Shown: positions 36,701 to 51,700 of the stretch, piece after piece
How the letters are laid out: the number at the start of each line of letters is the position of its first letter
Numbering within the stretch: position 1 is the first letter of the stretch
NCBI GenBank assembly: GCA_963693305.1
Contig: OY855915.1
Coordinates: forward strand, 19,591,722-19,655,721
DNA length: 64,000 bases
Direction of reading: 5' to 3'
DNA from: Meandrina meandrites
Lineage: Eukaryota; Cnidaria; Anthozoa; Scleractinia; Meandrinidae
The notes under the pieces: generated by a model
Told to the model about the DNA's origin: nothing
Seen by the model: only the letters and a program-made list of their open reading frames with translations
The model's database searches: none
Program-made: the position numbers and the translations under genes

Positions 36701-39700
36701 CTTGCCAATCTTGTTCGCGAATGTATTTCACCTGGCCCACAACAATCTACAACAGTCTACCTGTGATTCAAACACATCCTTACCTCCAGTTGACGAATAA
36801 CAATAGTCAGAATATCCGGAAATTCCGTGAGGATCATATGGGCAGTTTTTCCACAGTCGATTGACAGAAAACTCTAAAATCAACAACAAGAAAAGGTATA
36901 AAATAGGTATGTTGTTGATTATGCTCTTCAAGATGGTTTTAACTTTTAAGTCCATGAATGAAACACTGGCAAGTGTGTGGACATTCAAATAAAGCCAAGC
37001 TACGGAGCAGTGCTTTCGTATGGTACTGTTTGTTCTGTGGATGAACCCTAGTGTATGACCATTCAAATGAAAGCTATTGAGTAGTACTTTCTTGTGGTAC
37101 TGTTAATTATGATGAACAAGTGGTTCTAACTTTTGAGTCTGTGGATGAAGTACTAATGTATGACCATTCAAATGAAAGTTTCTGAGAAGTACTTTCATGT
37201 GGTACTGTTTATTGTGCTGTACACGGTGGTTCTAACTTTTAAGTCTGTAGATGGAACCCTTGTGTGTGACCATTCAAATCAAAGCTACTGAGCAGCACTT
37301 TCTGTGGTACTGTTTATTATGCTTTGCAAGGTGGTTCTATCTTTTACGTCTGCGGACGAAACCCTTGTGTGTGACCATTTATATGAATGCTATTGAGCAG
37401 TGCTTTCATGTGGTACTGTTTATTATGCTGTACAAGGTGGTTCTAACTTTTGAGTCTGTCGATAAAACCCTAGTGTTTGACCATTCAAATGAAAGCTATT
37501 GAGCAGCACTTTCATGTGGTACTGTTTATTATGCTATACATGGTGGTCCTAACTTTTAAGTCTGTGGATGAAACCCTAGTGTGTGACCATTCAAATGAAA
37601 GCTATTGGGCAGTACTTTCATGTGGTATTGTTTATTATGCTGTACAAGTCTGTGGATAAAACCTTAGAGATTAACTATCCAAATAAAACCCATCAAACGG
37701 CACTTTAAATACTATTTATAATAAGAGGCCAAATAATTATTGTGATTGTAGTTCTAGTACATTAGGTTCCTTGTAGTTTTATCACCAACCTGTAAACTAT
37801 TAAGTGAAGCTTCCTTCAGTTCTTCTCTCTCCAGATCAGTGTAAATGTCTTCCGTCATCACATCATGAACATAAGTGAACACTTGGTGCTGTAAAAAGAG
37901 GAATTTCTTATCACCTTACCTTCCTTGGTGAACAACATCTAAAGCAGTTATCATATTTTAGAAGTTGCTTTTAATATAATGAGATACACTGCAATTCCAT
38001 ATCTTTTGAACAACAACAACACCAATTACTGGACCCAAATTAGCAGTCAGAAGTAACCGTCTTCCGCCAGAATTGCCCAAACCAGCGGAAATTATCTCTG
38101 TTTTCCCGGGTTAGCAGGGAAAAGGGAGAGAGACAATGTGAGTGCAAAGTGCCCAAGAACACACCGCTATTAACCTTCACGTGATAAGTGGTTTAGCCTC
38201 ATAGCTCGGCTGGTAGAGCATCGGTGATCAAATCCGGACGTCCTGGGTTCGAATCCTGAATTTTTCTTTGTGTGGTGTGGTACCCGATTTCCTTTCCCCT
38301 TTGTAGGGCTACCCCTCAGAAAGAAATTCCTGGGTTACTTCCAGCAATTAAAATTACAAGCAATGACGCAGTCCTTGCTGTGAGCCCGATCTAAGCATTT
38401 GCGGAAAAGAAGCCTGAAAAAACTTCAGGGCTTCAACGGGATTCGAACCTGTGACTTCCGCGAATACCGGTTTGATGCTATACCAACTGAGCTATGAAGC
38501 CATACATTAGAAGCCAGGTCATTCTTCGTGGGTTCTTCATTTATCACGAAAGAATAGAAGAATAGATGGCAAAACAAATGAATTTTTTTCCGCGTGCAAA
38601 TAATTTCATTTCTTTTGTCACCTAAAATTACATTAGCCAAGAGTTAATTCAATACTTTGCAACTTGAACACGGACCGCTTAGTCCAGAGTGTAACAACTG
38701 AGCTAACCAACAGCTAAGCGATCCAAATTCTCATAGCAAGCACAAAAAGAAATGACTGGCGATCGGAAAGGAGAATTAATACTTAGATCATTCCTCCATC
38801 GCCTACCTCTCTGTGTGAATCCCTGAAGTAACAAGACAGAACCTTGGAGAACTGGCGTTTTCTCTCGTACAACATTTCACACACTCGGTAACTGTAACAA
38901 ACAAAAGTGATGAGTCACTGGGGCAATGCAACCAACGTAAAACTCATCAGCGAATACTCACAACTTAGCATTTTCTGCAAGGACCAGAATTCTAGCGTCA
39001 TCAAACTGTTTCAGTCCACCTGCGTTCCAAAGTTCAAGCAAGGCCTGGAGAAAGAGAAAGAAAGGAAAGCGTCGGTAAATAATTGCAACTGTAAAAATGT
39101 GCTTTATACTACGTCAAATGTAACAGTAAGACCTGATTCACACATGATACGTAAACGCAAACACAAAGGCAAGCGTAAATGCAAGGAAAGATCACGTGTG
39201 AACAAGCACAAAGCAAACTCAAGCACAAGGAATGGAGAACTGTCCATTTTCTTGTACCTGGCTGCGCTTGCAAATGCAAGCACTCATCACTTGTAATTTG
39301 TTCGGAAAATACGGATCGACACAAACGTGTAGGCTTGTACTTAACAAATAGATCATATTTTAGACTCTTTTAAACCAAGCGAATGGCGCAATAAAATGCT
39401 CAAAACTCAAGCGGAACCACTGCAAAGTTTTAAGAAAATCAATGCGAAGTCGCACGCGCTGCAAATGTGGCAAATTTCGTCCTAAATGTTCCAGTTGACA
39501 TTTCACAACTCGCTTTTTGGAAAAGTCGCGGACATTTCTCAAGTTTTCCGAAATTTGCCTTGCATTGCGTTACATGTTACGTCATTTTCATGGTCTATAC
39601 TCTCGACCAATGAGCGCGCTTAAATTCACTCAGTTATTGTATAAAGGAATTTACTAAATACCTGTTGTCTTTCTTCGTGTCTGGAATCATCGTCAGGGTT

Positions 39701-42700
39701 AGCCAGATACTCCAATACCTACAAAGAAGCAACATCGACAGTCAGTTTTCAGGATCTTTTAATCAACATCTTATTTCACTTTCTAAAATTAATATCTTGT
39801 CAACAGTTTATGATGCACTGACCTGTTCGAACAGGACTTTGTTGACTTGTATTCTGTTTTCATGTTTAGCCATCTGTCGCGCTAGAAATGTGAACAGAGA
39901 TCCAACTTGGCTGGGCTGTGTGAACAATGAAAGGAAAGGCTAATGCATTACAAAACAAACCACTTCAAGAGCTCCATAGGGCGATCTTTGTTTCAGTCGA
40001 CGTAATTAAAACCTTCTCAAGAGTAGCCTGCAAACTGGGTCCCTATTGGAGGTATAAGGCTTAAAAAAAAATCAGCGAGTGAAACAAGCCTGGCCCTGTT
40101 AAAGGACATGTTGCAGGAGTTTACCGCACAAGGGAACTTATAAAGTCTCTAGTCCGGCCTTCGTCCGGCTCGTTCGGAGTGCGGGCTCATTTCCCTGAAC
40201 AGCGGCTGGTAATTGAGCCATGTTCGGGTCGCCCACTACCTCTCTCCATTGGTTCTTTAAACAATAGATAACAGGTCATAACAATGCCCCTAGCCCTGAA
40301 TAACAAAAGAGGTAGTGTTTACAGCGGGCGAATGAAAATAGAGGTTCCAGAGAGGTAGTGTCTTACTGCCATGTTCACAGGCCACTCAATATTAGGAACC
40401 TTAAGCAATGACGACGGCAATGCCGAAGACAGCGCCTAGATAAAAATGAATTTTTATTTTACTCTAGAATCTCGCGATTATCTAGATGTTTTCATTTTAT
40501 CTATTGGTTCAGGAAGTAGCTCCAGGTGAAAATGTAAAGAGAGCGTTCAACCCCAACTGCAAATACAAACATTCAGCCGTCGTCGTTCACGTTCTCCAAA
40601 ATACGCAGAATTTGGTCATTTCGGGTTGTTGTTTCGCAGAGAACGGCCAAGAAATGTACCAAGATTTAAAACGCACGTGCAGAGCTATTATTCTGCTCAT
40701 TAAGCCTTTTGGTTGGTGACGTTCTCGTTCACATTGCCGCCATGGTTTGCTTAATCTCCCTAATAGTAAAACTTTATTGAAAAATACATTTCAGGGAAAC
40801 TGATAGAACGATACAATAACGTGCTTTATAGCACTATGATAAAAACCAAATGAATGTAGGTATCACTTTAGAACTCAAATAAACGTACTGTAAAGCCCGT
40901 ATCTTGCACCATAACGTCCAGAAGGACATTCACAAGAAACTGCCTGCGCGTGACACCGGAGGGACTTCTGTTGAGACAAGAAATAACTGATAAACTTAGT
41001 GTACGGTACAAGAAAAAGCACTTTGGCGAGCTCCGTCACGCAATCTTTGGGAGAAAAATATCAGAAACGATACTGACCTTACGTGACAACGTTGGCCATT
41101 ACAAGTTTTGCGATGACCAACATGTATGTCACGCAATTTGCTACAAAATTTTATAAACTATTTGTTGTTACACCGCCACAATCACTGAAGAGTTTAGTAA
41201 CTCTGTTGAGTGCTGTGAAAACGATTAGTTCATGGATTAGGTACACGCATGCGCCTAACTTGGAAGAAAATCAATTCTCCACAAGGCAGAGAAATCAAAC
41301 GAACATTTCATTCAATAATTATAACGACCGACAACTACCAGGCATGAAAAAGAAGGCATTATCGCAACAACACTTCTTTATAACTACTAATTTGAATGAC
41401 TTACTCAAACCCGTCATCAAAATCTTTCCTCTCAAAAGCCTGCAATGGAATGTCATAAAATAAACAGTTTTTCATACTGAACAGCGTAAAAAGAAACAGC
41501 TGTCCGCTGTTACGGATGTCAGTTTGTTTGCTTGTTTTTTTTGTTTGTTTGTGTCTTTCTACTTTAGTTAACTATTATTTTGTAAAGAAAAATGTAAATG
41601 TTGTTTATAGTGGTGATGCACTTAACTTCCAGACAGCTAGTTTCCAGGCATGCTACTGAACCAAATATTTTTTAACATAACATGGCTAAAAATCCCAACT
41701 AGTAGGACGCAGACCAGTTGGCTATATACAAAGCGTGACCGAGGATTTGAACTCGGGACGACCTAGAACAAATCCAGCTAGTGGCAGGGTGGAGGGCTTG
41801 AACCCAGGACCTCCAGATTACAACACCAGCGCCCAAACCCACTCGACCTCGCCGCTCCTCCTTTTTTTTCTTCACTTACCATTGAAAGAACATTCAAGAA
41901 CTCTTGCGTGTCAAATTGTAACAACACTCGCAGACGAGGATATGAAAGTTCACCTAAAATTGGCAACAACAACAAATGATAATTAAACCTTTCAAGCCTG
42001 ATAGTCCGTTTTCCACAGGACTATAAAGAGTTTCACTTACTTTCAAAACCGTCTTTAGTGTTCTGAGTCGTGATGCAGTTAAAGACCTTAATGACGGAAA
42101 TAAAACAGCATTTCTTGTTAGAAATCAAATAGACATTACGACAATTAAGACAACGTAACATCATCAGTTTTGGCTTCCAGCCTTAATTAAAAAAAAGCCC
42201 TCCCATAAAACTTGGTTCGCTGTTTTGCAAGAAACAGTTGTTAACGGAATTCCTTTTCGAGAATAGCACCATTGCATATTAAATGTCGGAGGGCTGAGAA
42301 AGACTCACCGCTATTTTTCGTTTGTTTGAGAAGCTTAAAAATTCAAATGAAAGGTAACCTTAAATTCAGTACTTTTCCTTAGTTTAAAAACATTTAAAGT
42401 AAAATAAGTAAATGAGAAATAACAAATAGTTGGGAAGTTTGAATGGATTGTTTACAGGCCTGCTATTTAACAATTATTCCACGAGCGTGCGTTGGATATG
42501 AGGTGGTAGATAGCCAACAAGGCGCGTAGCGTAGCCTGCGAGCAGGGCTCACCTTTGGGTCACACGCGATCTGGCGGGCAGGAGTCTGGTGCGGAAGTGC
42601 CAAGAGAGTCACTTTCTCGTGGCTACGCCACTCGCGTGACGCGGCTTCGCCGCGCGCGCGTGTGACCCAAAGGTAATCCTGCTTGCAGGCTAGGCGCAGC

Positions 42701-42718
42701 GCCGAGTTGGCTATAACG

Positions 42719-42752
<34 letters not shown>

Positions 42753-45700
42753 TTTTATTAAAAACGCCCAGAAGAATAGCAATATTTGAGCTCCCCAGCT
42801 GCTTTCGTTGACGCGTATCGGCTACGATATTTGTGGTCAATGGTATATGAGCTCATATACCGTTGCCTGTTAACCAATCAAAACTCAGGAATTGCAATAT
42901 ACCATTGCTAGTTTTTAATAATTTTTTATGTTTCACTTGATAAATCTCAAACTTGGTTACGTCATCATTACACAACACTTTGTTCGAACATTCATGTTTC
43001 TTAATCACATACTGATCAGCAATTCTCTCGCATTTCGAGACCTCAGTTTCGTCACGCTGTTTGCTAAGTAAGACACCGTCATCTTTGAATTGATAACGAT
43101 ATAATAATTGTGGTTATTTTTGACTGAGCATTTAAAATCGGAATAAGATCTTACCTCTCTCTTGACTTCTTGCGCATAATCCTCAGGGATTGTTCCTATA
43201 GGGTAGGCCTGTCCAGCCAAACAGCAGCTGATGTACACTAAAAGCTTGTTTCCCAAAGACAGATCTGAATCTTAAACAAAACACATGGTACCCTATAACT
43301 TGACGAACTCAAGATCTGCATGATACTGTAATACCCTGTCCGAAATTTTCAGTTTCTCAAAATCAAGGCCCTCGCATCAACAGTGAACGAGAGCCAGTTT
43401 GAAAATTGCATTATTGTTTTAACTTACCTAAAAGTGGTGTCCTCGATTGCACTGTGCTCTTTAAGACATTAATAAGTTCCTGTTGAAGATGGATTAAAAC
43501 AAATCAATCATGAGACAAATTATAAAATACCAAAGAGGCATACACTGTACGTATTATGCTTCAAACCAGCAAAATCCATTTTACTGAAACGTTCTCAAAA
43601 ATCCCAATTTAATCCTGGTCTAGCTTTGCTAAAATAAGTTTCTACAACAGAACAGATCCTTTGGCTCTATGCATACAAACCTTTGAAGACTGCTATAACG
43701 ATAATTGTGTGATATGCTTTAATTTATACTTGACTAATTCAAAGCAACAAAATGCAGCAACAGAAATCCCCCGCAACATCTGTTAGCATCTTCTCATTTA
43801 TGCCTTTTGGCTGTTAAATTTTCAGGTTCTCTCTACGTAACGATTTTCACAAATGTGATAGTTCATTTGGAGTCTGTAACATGAATTCAAGTCTCGACAT
43901 TCCAAGTGTACCTCGAGTGGGGTAGTATAGTCTCGCATCCCTCTATTGTACACATAGAATATGGCGTCGTACAAGCCGTGTGCCCAACATAGCTTCACCA
44001 TCTGAAAACAAAGAGTTAATAATTTTTATTCAGATTTTCCAGCAGTTTAATAAGACATTAGTAACACTAGAAACAAAAGCAATCTCAGAACTTAACAGAA
44101 GAACTTCAACCAAAAAGACGCACCCGGTGTTAGAGCGGGAAAACACGTAACTCGTCGCAAGAGCGCGAAAATTGACGCCCTCCTAGTCTCCTTCGCAGCC
44201 GTTGTTTGAGCTCGTCACGCAACGTTGCGTGAACGTTGCGTGACGAGCCCAAACAACGGCTGCGAATGAGACTAACGGCCTCCCAGCCACGATGGCTTAC
44301 GACTGGCCAGAAAATTGCCATGTCTACTCTCATTGATTATAGAGCATGCTATAAACGTGTTATAGACTATTTATACATGTATACTGCTGTGGAGCTCAGC
44401 AAACAAAAACCAAAGTAAACATACGCAATTCCTTTAGAAAGTCATTTAGCATTGGTAAAAAGAATCTATCTTGCCACAAGCACTACGGCTGCAATACTTA
44501 CTTGATGAATATCCAAATTTGCCACATCAAGATGCATCAAACAGGATTCAACTTCTTTGAGTTTGTCTTGTTGTTGATAGTGTTCTGCGATGGAGTTCAA
44601 TAAACCTATTTTAGTACAATGTTTTGCTGCGTTGGCTGTATCGACAGAAGGTAACTGTGCACTTGAACATAATTAAGCTGTATTGGGAAATTTAAATTCC
44701 TTAATTTTGAATCGCCTTCTTCTACAAAGTTCTCATTTCTCTTGGGAGTCGTTCGCACCGTTCTTGCTATAGCGTAACATCACTGGACAAGCCTGTTCTA
44801 GGCTCTCGGTAGTTGGGGGCGAGCGAAAAAGCGGGCGAACGAGGAAAAGACGAGAGGGCACTCCTCGCTTACCCCCAACTACAGAGAGTCTGGAACAGGC
44901 TATCACTGGACTAGTTCAATGGGCGACAATTTGTCACAACTAATTATATTACAATTTGAGGCAGCGAGGAGGAGCAAGTGTGGCCGAGTGGGTTAGGGCA
45001 CTGGTCTTGTAATTCAGAGGTTCTGGGCTCAAGCCCTCTACCCTGCAACTAGCTGGATTTGTTCAACACCTCTCGCACTTTGTTAATAGCCAATTGGTCT
45101 GCCTTCAGTCAGGTGGGTTATATGAAATATAATTTGTTTCGTGTTTGATCACCATGCCTGGGAACTCGAAGCTAAGTGTAAGACTTCTATAATTAACATT
45201 TTACAAGTTGAACTATTTTTACTTAAATTGTAGATAGACATTACCAATGAACTCTTTCATAACAACCGCACTCAAAGATGTCAATCTAAAAACAAAGTGA
45301 TACTGTCAGCATTAAATAAGAGACAACACAATAAACCATTTCCTGATTAAATTAAAGTGTAGACAACTGTACAACCTGTGCTTATGAAAATGATTTGTAA
45401 GTAAACTTACTTGTCTGCTAATATGTGAGGTTCAAGGCTTTCGAGAAACACGATTTTCCCCATCGGATCTTCCGAGAATTTGTCGTAAATCTCTCTAAAT
45501 AAAAGGTCCCTAGATGGATCAAAACAACATTATTACTGAATTAAGTACTCGTAATTCTTTATCAATTGATGCCAATTTCTCAGTTATCAATAATTCCTCC
45601 TCATTATTTACGAGCTCCATATTCAAAAGCTCACTATGTTAATATCATACACCTTATTCCGAAATGGCGGAAATACATTATTCTTTTGTCTACATGTTAA

Positions 45701-48700
45701 TTGGCCATCACTGCCTCGTTTTAAGCAAAAGATTCCTTGGAATTCTGAAGATGCAATCGGGGCAATGTGTATTTTCCGCTATTTTGGAATAAGGTGTACA
45801 CGTCCATACGTCCATTCGCTTGTTCAAACATTCATTGTTTCCTGCATTCGTGCGTTCATTCGTTAGCCTGGGCCGCAGACGACACTGCACCCCTAGCCGG
45901 AGTTAGATTACGTCTGCGATGCAGGCTAGCATTCATCCGACTTGTATTTATTCATCAAAATATGAGCTTCACGTACTTGACAAAGAAACTGAAAGAAATC
46001 CCCATTTTATCCATAGCAATAAGAAAAAGGTCAACGAAAATAACAACGAAAAGACAGGTTAAAAACAAAAGTTTTACAAGTAACAGGTTAAAAACACTTA
46101 CATATTATTGATGGCAAGACTGTATTTTAAAAAAATTGGAACCATCTCCTAGAAATTAATAAGAGAAAATTTAGTTAGCAGTAAGCGGTATTTGCAGTGC
46201 GAAGTGCTGTGATATTGACCAATTCACTAAACCTTTTAATTTTTACACCTTTTCTATATCAGTTTGCTCGATACATCTACATAGCCAATTGAGACCCAAA
46301 ACAAAATAGGAACCTTCAGATCGGAGTACGAGTACAAGTTGAGTACAAGTACAACTTTTCAAACCTAGTGCTTATGCATTGGATTGTCACATTTCACTCA
46401 AATCTCGTACCGATAGTCAGCTCCTTTTCAACTTGTCAGCAACAGGAAGGAGTGAGGGCTCTGGGAACATAACTGAATTGAAATTCGAAAGTCGTACTGG
46501 TACTCGAACTCGTACTCCAATCTAAAGGTCCCTCAAGTCTGGCGGGATGGTAAAGTCAAAAGAGTCACACACCGATATATTCACTGCTGTGGGCTATTTA
46601 TCAGCCGGAAGAATTCGAAAACCGACAGCAATACGTCTATAAAACATACCGACTTTTAGAAGTTTTAAGCTGCAACTGCTTTCTTATCAGATAAAAAATA
46701 ATAATGGTATATTTAGAAACGAGTGCATCACTTCAAAGGACTAAGGATTACCTTGAAGTATCTCTTGAGCTCTTCAGGGTCTCTAGTCTTGGGACAGTTG
46801 ACGAATACCGTTATATCCACATAAGCTAGCAGTAATTCCTCAATCTGAGGTCAAAACAAACAAACCAGTTTAACAGTACACACTTTACATGCACCAGGGT
46901 TAGTCTCAACAATATATGGAAAAGGAATTTCGATTTCTGAATCGTAAGAAGCAAATATTTTAGCCCCCCACCACCCACGCGCTTCTTTAAAACTTCTCTA
47001 CCATAAGACCCCAGCTGCACTTACAAAAGTATAGTTCTCTTTCCTTTGAAGTATTCAAGCATGAATTCCAGCTCCGATTCTACATGACCCTCATCAAGAA
47101 ACCACACAGCAAACCATAAAATTGAGCCAGCTGTTTAAATTTCATATTGCCAAATTATTGTTGTAAGTGATGTCAATTTTATAATTTTTACTGTTAGTGA
47201 TGTTGTTGCTGTTATTGTTGTTGTTGTTGATGTTGATGATGATGCTGTTGTTGTTACAGGGACTCATTCCATTAATCCATACACTTGGTTCATGTACATC
47301 TTAGGTTGATAAAAATTATTCATCAGAAAAATGCCAACCTGAGCGACAATGTCTGCCTTCCTCTGCTCTTTATTTCCAATCAAACCTAAAATCAAGAGAT
47401 AAAATCATCCAATAAATAAATCATGGTACACCAAGAGGAGGCAATGTAAGTGATAAAAAAAACAGTTAAATAGAATAAAGGTGTTCATGAAAGAAATGGT
47501 TGCTATTATTATGTAATGTTTAATAAATGAGCAGCAGTGTTTTATCAAGTTTAAAACACGAGGAGCCGCCTAGTGTTTCAGACTTGATAAAACACGAACC
47601 GCGAATTTATTGAACAGCTTCAAAATCTTCCAATGTAGATCAACTCATTCTTGCACTAATTTTTAAAGTTGGGGTTATTTTGGCCTAGAAAATTGGACGT
47701 AAACTTTAGCCGTGTCTTTATCAGATATAAAGACGCTCATTAAACATTAACTTCTTTTGTATCTCCCCTATGAATCATTAATGAGTTTGTGAACGTACCT
47801 ATAACAGCCATGGCAGTGCCTTCATAAAAGGATAGAGCCAGTTCAAGAGCATCAAGGAAATTATTCTGCTTCACAAAAACTTCAATCCTCTGTAACGCGA
47901 AAAACAAACAACAAAATCAGTTACGTATTCAATGAATGGAAGGGCTGATATGGAAAATATCATCATCTGTCTAAATCTCTGCTATACAGCTTTAGAGAAC
48001 AAACACCTCTTATTTTACACAGTACACTTGATCCCAAATAACTCAAATACATAAAATCTTCTTCTTTGATTGTTTTTGAGTCATTCAAAATTACCCCTGG
48101 CCTCCACTGCCAGTAATAATGTAGACTCAACGATATCTGTATTTAAGTTGTTCTCCAATCAACGGTTCAATGATCACTGAATCCATGATGTGCTACTAGT
48201 CATTCTGAAATTAAAACCTTGGGAAAATCTGTGAGTGATTGCTTTACGTTAAAAGAATCTGTACTTACATCCCGCCAATTCCTTAATGTCAGCACATGGA
48301 CAGACTGCAGAGAAAAAATAAACGTAAGTATTTAAAGACCATCATTCTAACAATTTTATTTGTGGTGTTTGATACTGTAAAATCCTTCTCACTTCTTACT
48401 ATCACTAAGATTCTCTCAACCATATGTTTTAGCCCTCCAGTGATAAGTTCGTTGAAAAATATTCAACTGTTCGTCTCCAAGTTTTACTCACTTTACTCTT
48501 CACTGTAAATATGATTCCTGAAGAATGAAGCGGTTAGGAGAATTGCTACACCCCCCCCCCCCTCCCCCCCCCCCCCCCCCACACACACACACCACCACCA
48601 CCACTCCCCGGATGGGATGCTAGTCCAGAGAAGTGGTGTGACAGTGAAGTGTCTTGCCCAAGAAAACAGCACTAGAACTTGGATCGTTGCATTGTTTAAA

Positions 48701-51700
48701 CTTCACACTGTAATTCTGGTCATTTTGGGTCTCAGTGGCACATTAATTATTACTTTGACGACAGAATCTGTTCTATGATGTAAACAGCCTAACAAAGTTA
48801 ACATTTGTTCAGAATAAACCTACCTTTACTCCTAGCAGCAACTGTTGTCCATTGAAAACTACTACTGTCTGATAACATGAATGCTCACTAGCAGCAACCT
48901 AAAAAGAACAAAACAGTTCATTAAATAAAGTAAAAATTACTTTCATCCTGAGACTAGTGGCTTGTTAGACTGGTGCATAGACACATCGCTCCCCCAGGTG
49001 CTCACTCCAGTTTTTGAAACCTAAAAGTTACTAAAAAGTACTTTATGTTTTGTATCCAAATCACATTCACAAAGGCTGACCTTGTCCTGCCATCGAAAAA
49101 ACATCGTCATCGTCTTAAGACGTATTTTTTTTTATGGCAAAGGTTATTTGTTGTAACCTTTGCTTTCCCGAATTTTTGCTTGTTAGCTCAGTCCCTCATC
49201 TGCGAAATTTGGCTGAGTTTTCATTGTTGAAAGTAACTGTATTTCAATCTAACCCTTACTGATGATTGAACCCAAACAATTTCGCATTTATACAATTGTG
49301 GTATTCTTGTGTGAAACAAAATTCATTCAGACACAGTATCCTATCCAAATAGAAACCCAAATATTTTTTAAAAGGAACTTCCCAGCCGAAATACGCCCCT
49401 CCCCGGTAAATAAACTCTCCCAGAATAATATCCTCACCTAAAAGACACGTTGAGCAAATATAACCCCAGGGATCATTTTCAGGATTCTACATGTACGTTA
49501 ATCTCAACAACGGGTCATTAGGTCACTTACCAAAGCCTTGCTAACATTTCCTCCTGTAGAGAGTGATTTGAAGTAACTGCTGCTGTACACAAGTTGAACT
49601 GCACTCAGATCAAGAACCTAAAAGATATTCGAATCAATAAATCAGCTGAAACGAAATTTTTTAGACATGTTATCCATATTAAGATGTTTACTAACAAGTT
49701 AGTAGCTGGACGTATACATGTAAGCAACAGTGTAAGTAGGCTTAAGTATCGTAAATGGCAAATGAAAAACAAAATCGGAGAGAAACAGTTCGGTATATAA
49801 CTGTAGAAACACTAGAAACATAACAAATGTTCTCCTTAGTTTCCCTTAATAATAAAACAACTTTCAGAGACCTTTTTTGTGTTAACAATTAAACTACGCG
49901 TTGATGGACATAGAAGCAAGACCTCGTCAGTACGTAAACACTATGATAGTAGACACGCAGGCTGGATTCCGGATGACCTTCGCAATGGCATAGGGTAAAA
50001 TATGGACTGGACCATTGGACCCTTGGACCATTGGACTATTTTTTGGACCATTTTTTGGACTATTTCATGGACTAAATTTTGGACTATTTTTTGAATCTTT
50101 GGTACCTAGTTTTGTCAGGGGGTGGTTTATCATTTGTTCTTCCTCAGAAAGGGGTAGGTAGGTAGGTAGGTAGGTAGGTAGGTAGGTAGGTAGGTAGGTA
50201 GGTAGGTAGGTAGGTAGGTAGGTAGGTAGGTAGGTAGGTAGGTAGGTAGGTAGGTAGGTAGGTAGGTAGGTAGGTAGGTAGGTAGGTAGGTAGGTAGGTA
50301 GGTAGGTAGGGGGTTAGGTAGTTTTTTGGGGGGAGGGGTGGATAGGCAAATTTTGTCAAAATTTGTTATTCTCACTTAGGAAGGGGTGGGTAGGTAGTTT
50401 TGTCAAGGGAGGTGGTTAATCATATGATCCTCCTTAGGGAGGGGAAGGATGTAATTACAGCACTTGTGTCACACAACACATGTACGCATGGGAGGGGAAT
50501 GTAAACAAAAGTTGTCATCTGTGAGGGGAGAAGGTCGTAATTATTACAGAATAGTTACCAGCATTAAGGAAACTTTTTTTTCCATTCTTGTCCGCTCAGT
50601 CGCTTATTGACCCGTACCAATGTAACTTGCTGCTTATAATTTGCTAAAATAATGGATCGTTTGCACCAGTCGGCTTCTACTATATATTTCCGTCACAAGA
50701 GTTCTATTTCCTTTAATCTTGCTCTGACTGACAGCGCTCCGCAAAAGAAAACATTTTTGGCCAGTTACAAAGTCATTTTCTAGCCGCTAGCCAGATAAGC
50801 AGTCATCCAAGAAGCTCTTATCGCTCCAACGCACCTTGGCTGATAACATGTTCGTTACGTTTTTTCAGACAGAACAATAACAAAATGTCTTTTGCAATCA
50901 CCTGGACAGTATTCGACACTCAGTCAGGGTTCTAAAAAAGAGATTGTTATTTTTTTTTTTGCTGCTCTTAGGCTTAGTGGTTCTTAGTGGCTGTGGTAGC
51001 GCTGCGCCTTTCTGCCCTATGTAAATTCGATTAATTTACAGATCAGTAGGATTCTGGAGGCCAAGCAATATTGATTAGCAAGCGCATAATTCAATTGATT
51101 AGCAGGCACATATCTCCTGTGATGTGTTCTATGAAATTTTCGTTGCGAAAAATCAGGGTAAACTATTATTTTTCAAGCTGTGTAATAGCCTTGTGATGGA
51201 GGGATAAGATTTCTAATGGAACTGAGCAAGGTCACATGTCCTTGTATTTTGAAGAAGTGTACATACAGTACAAAGAGTTAACTCCGAAAATATGAACGCT
51301 GAGAATGTAGCAAAAAACGGGAGAGAACGGGAGAGAACGGGAGAGAACCACTAAGTAAAAAAAATAAGCAGCAAAAAAAAAAAAACAATCTCTTTTTTAG
51401 AACCCTGACTGAGTGTCGAATACTGTCCAGGTTTTTTTTTTTGGTCTGTTTGGTGCAGTGTGTTGTGATTGCAAAAGACATTTTGATATTGTTCTGTCTG
51501 AAAAAACGTAACGAACACGTTATCAGCCAAGGTGCGTTGGAGCGATAAGAGCTTCTTGGATGACTGCTTATGTGGCTAGCGGCTAGAAAATGACTTTAAC
51601 TGACCAAAAATGTTTTCTTTTGCGGAGCGCTGTCAGTCAGAGCAAAATTAAAGGAAATAGAAATAACTCTTGTGACGGAAATATATAGTAGAAGGAACAT

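Noticed and set aside
37251..37659. Frames across the 107-bp repeats as a repetitive protein
   Set aside because: The unit length is not a multiple of three and stops appear in each frame; it is an intronic minisatellite.
38429..38501. Functional tRNA gene
   Set aside because: Acceptor and T arms are good, but the anticodon stem does not pair and the unit continues into a SINE body.
50130..50375. Frames encoding a long Leu-Pro-Thr-Tyr repeat
   Set aside because: They are translations of the (GTAG)n microsatellite inside the foldback element.
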